Shown: positions 59,089 through 64,000 of the stretch, one piece after another | Layout of the letters: every line of letters begins with the position of its first letter | Numbering within the stretch: the first letter of the stretch is position 1 | Assembly (NCBI RefSeq): GCF_027694345.1 | Contig: NZ_JAQEVU010000007.1 | Span: forward strand, 1 to 64,000 | Reading direction: 5' to 3' | DNA from: Varibaculum timonense_A | GTDB lineage: Bacteria > Actinomycetota > Actinomycetes > Actinomycetales > Actinomycetaceae | Length of the DNA stretch: 64,000 bases | Program-made: the position numbers and the translations under genes | Notes under the pieces: generated by a model | What the model was told of the DNA's origin: nothing | The model's input: the letters and a program-made list of their open reading frames with translations, nothing else | Databases searched by the model: none

Positions 59089-60435
59089 CTAATCTAAATC
59101 ACTGGTAAGAACCTTGGTTTCCTCCCCGATACGCATATCAGCAATCTTCCCGGCAGCGCGCAGCTCTTTTAAGCGGGGAACTATCCGCTTATAGATTCCC
59201 CACGGATCAATGGTGTTCAAATATATGCGAGTACCGCCCTCAAATCCTGCCAAAGTCGAAATCCGCCATTTCAGCAAGATTCTCCAACGCATCGGAGTGG
59301 AAATCGAAAGTGGACGGTGATACCACTCTTCATTACAGGGAACGTCGGCTCCGGTAGCGGCGTGAACGGCCTGCAATATATCGGAGACCGCCCGCATTTT
59401 CCGCTCTCCCACATCCCACGGATTACCCGCCTGACCCAAAGGCCAAACCGCAATCGTGGGATAACGATGCCCTACCCCCGCCATGGCTATCGCATCCTCG
59501 TTTTGTGCCAATATCAAGCCGCGAGTAGCCCGAATTTTCAAAATAGTATGGTAAATATCAGGTTCTTTACGCACCCGTTCGCGTTCTTGAGAAATTTGCA
59601 CCGGATATTCGTCAATCGCCACCAGCTGCTTGTGAAGATGATCGAAACTAGCACCCGCCGGTTTTAACCAGTTTTGGAAAGTCGCCACATATTTTACTGC
59701 CGGATTCAAATCGTAGAGGTCGCGAAGCGTCCGGGCAGTGTAGGCAGTATAGGCATAATGCTCATCGGGGGTAAGCGTGCCCGCCGAAGCCAGTTGGGAG
59801 GAATCAGTAGCACCGGGAACGAAATGACGATTAGCCACAATCAAATCATGCCCGCCAGAAAAGAATGAGCTAGCTTGTCCGAGCATCTCCGATTCATTCA
59901 AAGCATCAATCTCGGCATCCTCCATGCCGTATTGATGGAGTTTGGCACGCACTACCCGCAAAATATGGTCATATCCAGTTCGGGTAGAAAGGTATTCAGC
60001 CATATGCTGACGTTGCCTATCGGAGGGCTCGTGACCATAGTTTAAATTCCAGTATTGATAGGAAACAATCTCAAATAGGTTCGGAATCCGGCGAAAATCT
60101 GCCGGATATTTATCTAGTTCTTCGGCACTAAGCCCCTCTAAGATACGAAAACCCTCGGCGGTAACAGTTTTGGAGGGCGGCAGTTCGCCACTGCTCAAAA
60201 TTACTCGAGATTTTTCCGGCGGGGTCTCTAGGTAGCGATCAGAACAGAAAGCACAGGTACAGGTATAGTCTTTGGCAGTAATCGGAGTCGGGTTAATCTG
60301 TGGCTTCGCTAGCGGGCGATGTCCGCGCCCCGGAACTGTCCAAACCTGAGTTCCAGTTAATTGGTTGCGTTGTTTGACAGTTCCATCTGCCAGTTTCACT
60401 AGGGCGCGTGCGGCTTCTGCTTCCTCTTTTGCCAT
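59089..60435 (-). CDS. DUF4921 protein, galactose-1-phosphate uridylyltransferase-like (HIT superfamily)
   Basis: 448 residues. The GalT-like second domain has the HxHxQ-type motif (FDHLHKQLVAID, near residue 270) that in GalT carries the catalytic histidine. The first part has a four-cysteine-like TCTCAFCSDRY and VWTVPGRGHRP. IFEIVSYQYWNLNYGH and SFFSGGHDLIVANRHF also resemble GalT strands. The actinobacterial DUF4921 group is not functionally assigned; nucleotidyl transfer to a sugar phosphate is a reasonable guess. Divergent from the methylase gene. Confidence 0.75.
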   Translation of the reverse strand: MAKEEAEAARALVKLADGTVKQRNQLTGTQVWTVPGRGHRPLAKPQINPTPITAKDYTCTCAFCSDRYLETPPEKSRVILSSGELPPSKTVTAEGFRILEGLSAEELDKYPADFRRIPNLFEIVSYQYWNLNYGHEPSDRQRQHMAEYLSTRTGYDHILRVVRAKLHQYGMEDAEIDALNESEMLGQASSFFSGGHDLIVANRHFVPGATDSSQLASAGTLTPDEHYAYTAYTARTLRDLYDLNPAVKYVATFQNWLKPAGASFDHLHKQLVAIDEYPVQISQERERVRKEPDIYHTILKIRATRGLILAQNEDAIAMAGVGHRYPTIAVWPLGQAGNPWDVGERKMRAVSDILQAVHAATGADVPCNEEWYHRPLSISTPMRWRILLKWRISTLAGFEGGTRIYLNTIDPWGIYKRIVPRLKELRAAGKIADMRIGEETKVLTSDLD

Positions 60436-60543
60436 ACTTCCACCCTAGTTGCTGACGGATATTTTTGGGTTACTACGAGCGCGTGTAAGTAAGATGCTAA
60501 AAAAGACAGGTAGCTGGTTTATAGTGAGCGTCAGGGAGGGAAG

Positions 60544-61596
60544 TTGATTAAATATTTAGGGTCGAAGCGGAATCTGGTTCCCGCCTTAGGAACTATTGCC
60601 CAGGCTGCACAGGCTAAAACTGCTCTCGATTTATTTTCGGGTACTACCCGGGTTGCTCAAGAATTCAAGCGACGCGGGATTTTCACCACTGCCACCGACC
60701 TTGCTTCCTATAGTTACCAATTGGCTCGTACCTATATAGAAACAGATTCCGACCTGGTCGATTATGATTCTTTGCGGCAACATTTAACGACTATGAGCAC
60801 CCTGAAAGGAAAAGAAGGATATTTCACCGAAACTTTTTGCCGACAGGCCCGTTTTTTTCAGCCTGATAACGGTATGCGCATTGATGCCTGCCGTGACTAT
60901 CTGATGGATTTGGAGGACAGTCCCCTATTCCCGATTTTGCTCACTTCCCTAATAGAGGCAGCCGACCGGGTGGATTCGACTACCGGAGTGCAAATGGCAT
61001 ATCTAAAACAGTGGGCTGCGCGCTCCTATAATCCCCTAGAACTGCGGATACCGCAATTGCTTAGCGGGAAAGGACAGGCTTTACAAGGCGACGCCCTAAA
61101 GCTGGTTAATCAGGTTGCCCCCGTCGATCTCGCCTACCTCGACCCTCCCTATAATCAGCATCGTTACTTCACCAACTACCATATTTGGGAAACTCTGGTA
61201 CGCTGGGACGCTCCCCAAACCTATGGGGTGGCGCGCAAACGCATAGATGCCCGCGGAGACGAGCATCGCTCTGTCTTTAATTCTAAACGCACCATGGCGA
61301 CCAGCTTCTTTTCCCTCTTGGCGCAGGTTAAGGCAAAGACCCTGGTAGTTTCCTACAATGATGAAGCCTGGATAAACGAGGACGAAATGATTAGCGCTAT
61401 TAAAGAAGCTGGGTTTGCCCAGGTTAAAAAGTTTGGTTTTTCCCAGCGGCGTTACGTGGGGGCAAAGATAGGAATCTATAATTCGCGGGGAAAGAAAGTT
61501 GGAAAACCGGGGGCTGCCCACAATACAGAAAATGTCTTTATTGGAGGTAGCGCAGCGGTATTAGCGCGCATCAGCCAGGCTTTAGAGAAATGCTAG
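60544..61596 (+). CDS. DNA adenine N6-methyltransferase (D12 class), orphan
   Basis: 350 residues, TTG start with GGGAGGGAAG upstream. Type II-like adenine methylase: SAM loop ALDLFSGTTRVAQEFKRR (motif I, residues ~28-45), NTATDLASYSYQLART (acidic SAM Asp), target-recognition middle part, then the catalytic VDLAYLDPPYNQHRYFTNYH (DPPY) near residue 195. No restriction endonuclease or specificity subunit lies within the window, so it is probably an orphan epigenetic methylase. Its recognition sequence cannot be read. Confidence 0.87.
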   Translation: MIKYLGSKRNLVPALGTIAQAAQAKTALDLFSGTTRVAQEFKRRGIFTTATDLASYSYQLARTYIETDSDLVDYDSLRQHLTTMSTLKGKEGYFTETFCRQARFFQPDNGMRIDACRDYLMDLEDSPLFPILLTSLIEAADRVDSTTGVQMAYLKQWAARSYNPLELRIPQLLSGKGQALQGDALKLVNQVAPVDLAYLDPPYNQHRYFTNYHIWETLVRWDAPQTYGVARKRIDARGDEHRSVFNSKRTMATSFFSLLAQVKAKTLVVSYNDEAWINEDEMISAIKEAGFAQVKKFGFSQRRYVGAKIGIYNSRGKKVGKPGAAHNTENVFIGGSAAVLARISQALEKC

Positions 61597-61641
61597 ACCT
61601 GCCTATTACCGACAAACGCTAGCGACCGTCCTATTAGGACG

Positions 61642-62055
61642 CTAGTACTGTACCCAGCCTTTTGCTTGCTGAGATAACTGCTGCAATAAAGATAGGGCTT
61701 CTGTTGCCCGCTCTGCCGGTACCATCAAGTGATCATGATGTAAACCGGATAATACGTTACAGGGAATTGATTGACTGGCTAGTTGCGAGGCGACAGTGAA
61801 AGTCAGACCAGTTTCTTCTAAGGAAACATCACATTCCAAAGTGATACGGCGATAAATCTTTTTACCCTCGGATACTCCCGCAGCTTTCGCTTGCTCTAGG
61901 GGAACGATTACAGTGAGTCCTTCTTCCTCTTTTATCTGTGCAAACGGCTCTAAACCCGCAGGTAGACCATCGCGAGCCGACAAGAACACATACTTGCCAT
62001 ACAGATGCGGATGGAGCTTAGACAACGCCAAATCAAAGTCAGAATACGAACTCAT
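61642..62055 (-). CDS. ACT-domain-like protein (unknown function)
   Basis: 137 residues from ATG 62055 (MSSYSDFDLALSKLHPHL); a TTG further upstream is less likely. Two ACT-like repeats are suggested: KYVFLSARDGLPAGLEPFA ... LTVIVPLEQAKAAGV and RITLECDVSLEETGLTFTVA ... IPCNVLSGLHHDHLMVPAER. This matches the bacterial ACT-containing family of about 130-140 residues whose ligand is unknown. Short gap to the following hydrolase gene. Confidence 0.75.
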   Translation of the reverse strand: MSSYSDFDLALSKLHPHLYGKYVFLSARDGLPAGLEPFAQIKEEEGLTVIVPLEQAKAAGVSEGKKIYRRITLECDVSLEETGLTFTVASQLASQSIPCNVLSGLHHDHLMVPAERATEALSLLQQLSQQAKGWVQY

Positions 62056-62139
62056 GGTTTTACGGTATGAGCCTTGGGGATATCCGTGCTCGCTAGTCTC
62101 ACCTATCGGTCGGATAGCTAACAACCAAACAGATTATTG

Positions 62140-62919
62140 TTAGCACATTCTCTGATAGACACTCATTACCGCCCTAGCTACTGCCGAGGGCGCCTCCAAG
62201 GGAACCAAATGCCCCGCCCGCGGCACCGACACCACCCGAGTACCTAGCGCCTTAGCCATGGCTTCCGCCTGAGCCGCAGTAGAGTTAGTGTCTTGTTCCC
62301 CCCGCACTACCATTGCCGGAATCTGTGCTCTCTCCAAGGTTTCCAAGCGACCGGGACGGGTAGCTAAAGCCCGCTGCGCCCAAGAAATCGCCTCCCCAGA
62401 AGTTTCATTAATCCACTTTTCCATCAGCTGTGGGATTTTGGGGAAATCTGCAACAGTTTCTTTCGCTAGCATAGTGGGAATCCCCTGCACCAGCTGAGAG
62501 TGCGCTCTGCCTACCAGGGCAGAAATTGCCATCTCGGTACGTGCTGCCCGCGCCTGAGGAGTGTCAATATCAGCTTTCGTACCCACTAGCACCACCCCGC
62601 CTACCAGACGCGGATGACGCTCAATCATGGCTTGCGCGGTATATCCCCCCATAGAATTACCACAGACCAGTATTTTTTCTGCGCCCTCAGCGCGCACCGC
62701 CTGCGCTACATAATCGGCATAAATCTCCAAGGAAGGAGAATTTACCGGTAGCGGAGAATGCCCAAATCCAGGCGGGTCAATCGCGATTACCGGAACCCCC
62801 TCGAAACGGCGAGCTACCCCCTCCCACATTCGATGATCATATGGGAAAGCCGCCAATAGGACTATCGCCGGAGTGCTCCCCATTCTTTGCGCATCCCGCG
62901 TAAAAATCGCCACATCCAT
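62140..62919 (-). CDS. Alpha/beta hydrolase
   Basis: 259 residues. IVLLAAFPYDHRMWEGVA at the oxyanion end, nucleophile elbow VCGNSMGGYTAQAMIE (Ser near residue 96), VRGEQDTNSTAA (acid) and PRAGHLVPLEAPSAV (His). Typical of the MhpC/BioH-like group. Substrate not identifiable. It precedes the ACT-like gene on the same strand with an 84-bp gap. Confidence 0.86.
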   Translation of the reverse strand: MDVAIFTRDAQRMGSTPAIVLLAAFPYDHRMWEGVARRFEGVPVIAIDPPGFGHSPLPVNSPSLEIYADYVAQAVRAEGAEKILVCGNSMGGYTAQAMIERHPRLVGGVVLVGTKADIDTPQARAARTEMAISALVGRAHSQLVQGIPTMLAKETVADFPKIPQLMEKWINETSGEAISWAQRALATRPGRLETLERAQIPAMVVRGEQDTNSTAAQAEAMAKALGTRVVSVPRAGHLVPLEAPSAVARAVMSVYQRMC

Positions 62920-63019
62920 ACCTATATTTTTGCACAGCCACTCGCCTAGCTTGAGATAAACCGGCGTAAGAGTAGCGATTAGCTTTTGAACGTAAACCCC
63001 CTAATGCCCTCAAGCTTAG

Positions 63020-63301
63020 CTAAAAGCCACGTTCAAAGCAGAAACGATGCCAATGACGGCGCTGTTCAAGACCAGAACGCTCCCCAAAAAGGGAATCGGT
63101 ACGCCACGCTACCACATGCGCCTGCCCGATATTTATCTGCTGATTACACCCCGGACACAAGTAAACCTTTCGCGCCTGCGAAAGATACTGCACCTGATAA
63201 TCACCATCGGTGCGAGAAACCGAGCGGGGCATCGAAGCCAAAGAATCCATCCTTAAGGGACGATGCTCACCCCAGGGACGTTTACGGGAACGTCTGGTCA
63301 C
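63020..63301 (-). CDS. Small zinc-ribbon-like actinobacterial protein
   Basis: 93 residues, GTG start directly after the nagA stop (TAA-GTG), so it is coupled to nagA. Conserved core LCPGCNQQINIGQAHVVAW with a second half RRHWHRFCFERGF gives a Cys2-His/Cys-type zinc site. Small proteins with this pattern are conserved in Actinobacteria under the unhelpful name ATP/GTP-binding protein. Function unknown. Confidence 0.72.
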   Translation of the reverse strand: MTRRSRKRPWGEHRPLRMDSLASMPRSVSRTDGDYQVQYLSQARKVYLCPGCNQQINIGQAHVVAWRTDSLFGERSGLEQRRHWHRFCFERGF

Positions 63302-64000
63302 TTAAAAAACCACAACTCCCCGTTTGTAGACCCGCATAGGATTCAAATCGGCATCAGTAACTAGCAAATCTGCTGACTTTCCGGGCGCGATTTCTCCCAA
63401 CTGGTCATCACCTAGAACTTTTGCCCCCTGATAGGAGGCACAATAAACGGCATCGACCAGAGGGATTCCAGCTTGATGCGCTATCTTGACCTGTTGGATT
63501 AGATGAGAAGTTCCCCCTGCCTGGCAGTTAGAATCGGCTGCCAAAGTCGCCAGCCCATCTTTTACTTCGACCGTTTGCCCCCCCAAAAGATAGCGTCCAT
63601 CTCCCAATCCGGTTCCCGCCATCGCGTCAGTGACAAACACAATCTGTTCGCGTCCTACCAATTCATATACGTTGCGAATCAGGGAGGGAGCTAGCTGTTT
63701 TCCATCACAAATAAGCTCTACAATTACGCCTCCACCAGCAGCGTCAGCTAAAATCTCGGGGATTGGCCCGGGGTGTAGAGGCTGCATCGGAGGCATCGAA
63801 TTAAACAAATGGGTGACAGTGGCATGAGGACAGCGCGCTCTGGCGGAATGAGCCAGCATTTGCCGAACCTCAATCAGGGCTTCACGCATCTTTTCCGAAT
63901 TGGTATCGGTATGACCAAAGGAGGGAACAGCACCCCCCGCAATCAAAGTGTCGGCAACCCCAGATGCTCCCATAGCATAGGGCTTTTCCGGAGCAAAAGT
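63302..64000 (-). CDS. nagA: N-acetylglucosamine-6-phosphate deacetylase (C-terminal part; 5' end beyond window)
   Basis: 233 codons visible, running off the right edge; the family is about 380-400 residues. Amidohydrolase that removes acetate from GlcNAc-6-P in amino-sugar use. Seen: SFGHTDTNSEKM, the metal His in THLFNSMPPMQPLHPGP, ELICDGKQLAPSLI, the catalytic Asp in VFVTDAMAGTGLGDG, and the C-terminal GEIAPGKSADLLVTD. The small zinc-ribbon gene follows immediately. Confidence 0.94.
   Translation of the reverse strand, partial: TFAPEKPYAMGASGVADTLIAGGAVPSFGHTDTNSEKMREALIEVRQMLAHSARARCPHATVTHLFNSMPPMQPLHPGPIPEILADAAGGGVIVELICDGKQLAPSLIRNVYELVGREQIVFVTDAMAGTGLGDGRYLLGGQTVEVKDGLATLAADSNCQAGGTSHLIQQVKIAHQAGIPLVDAVYCASYQGAKVLGDDQLGEIAPGKSADLLVTDADLNPMRVYKRGVVVF

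Overview
The window is actinobacterial DNA of intermediate GC. The heat-shock operon dnaK-grpE-dnaJ-hspR carries HAIR operators, and there are a DtxR-type regulator, an actinobacterial DUF3027/cold-shock pair, an Asp23/AmaP operon and many GTG/TTG starts. The mix (NagA, an LPXTG-type giant adhesin, a eukaryote-like 6-phosphofructokinase) suggests a host-associated member of the Actinomycetaceae, for example a Varibaculum or Mobiluncus relative. That placement is inference, not a database result.

Layout. 1-14,860 is an accessory island. It holds one enormous surface adhesin (BspA-type leucine-rich repeats followed by SpaA/Cna-B domains, cut by the left edge), an AAA+ ATPase and an AbiEi/DUF559-like nuclease, separated by three long non-coding arrays of a 19-bp GGAGGG-centred repeat. 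A fourth array lies at 29.0-29.9 kb around a 10-N assembly gap. From 14.86 kb on the window is mostly housekeeping: NlpC/P60 hydrolase, DtxR regulator, serC, purine permease, cold-shock/DUF3027, a TPM-domain membrane protein, carB-carA, fructose-bisphosphate aldolase, a TrmH methyltransferase, an SDR, pyrE, xth, a serine hydrolase with a TetR regulator, clpB, hspR-dnaJ-grpE-dnaK, an aldo/keto reductase, the glycolytic run (LacI-like sensor)-pfk-pgi, icd, hsp20, the Asp23/AmaP envelope-stress operon, a GalT-like DUF4921 protein, an orphan adenine methylase and nagA (cut by the right edge).

How it fits together. The protein-quality genes form one likely HspR regulon: HAIR inverted repeats lie upstream of dnaK and clpB and a weaker half-site lies near hsp20. 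carAB and pyrE supply pyrimidine synthesis, and carA has a terminator-like hairpin in its leader. pfk and pgi appear to form an operon headed by a LacI-type effector-binding protein that has no DNA-binding domain.

Most notable signals: (1) the adhesin's signal peptide and its mature chain are in different frames, separated by a G7 tract, and a G10 tract lies upstream, which looks like phase variation; (2) mosaic GGAGGG/19-bp arrays built from repeated modules in alternating orientation, resembling in architecture the neisserial dRS3/NIME elements; (3) three copies of a nested-hairpin element (about 8.75-8.86 kb, 46.37-46.45 kb on the minus strand, 46.52-46.63 kb) with different stem sequences but the same architecture, including a bulged A and a GAG/GA internal loop, suggesting a conserved structured RNA or DNA element.
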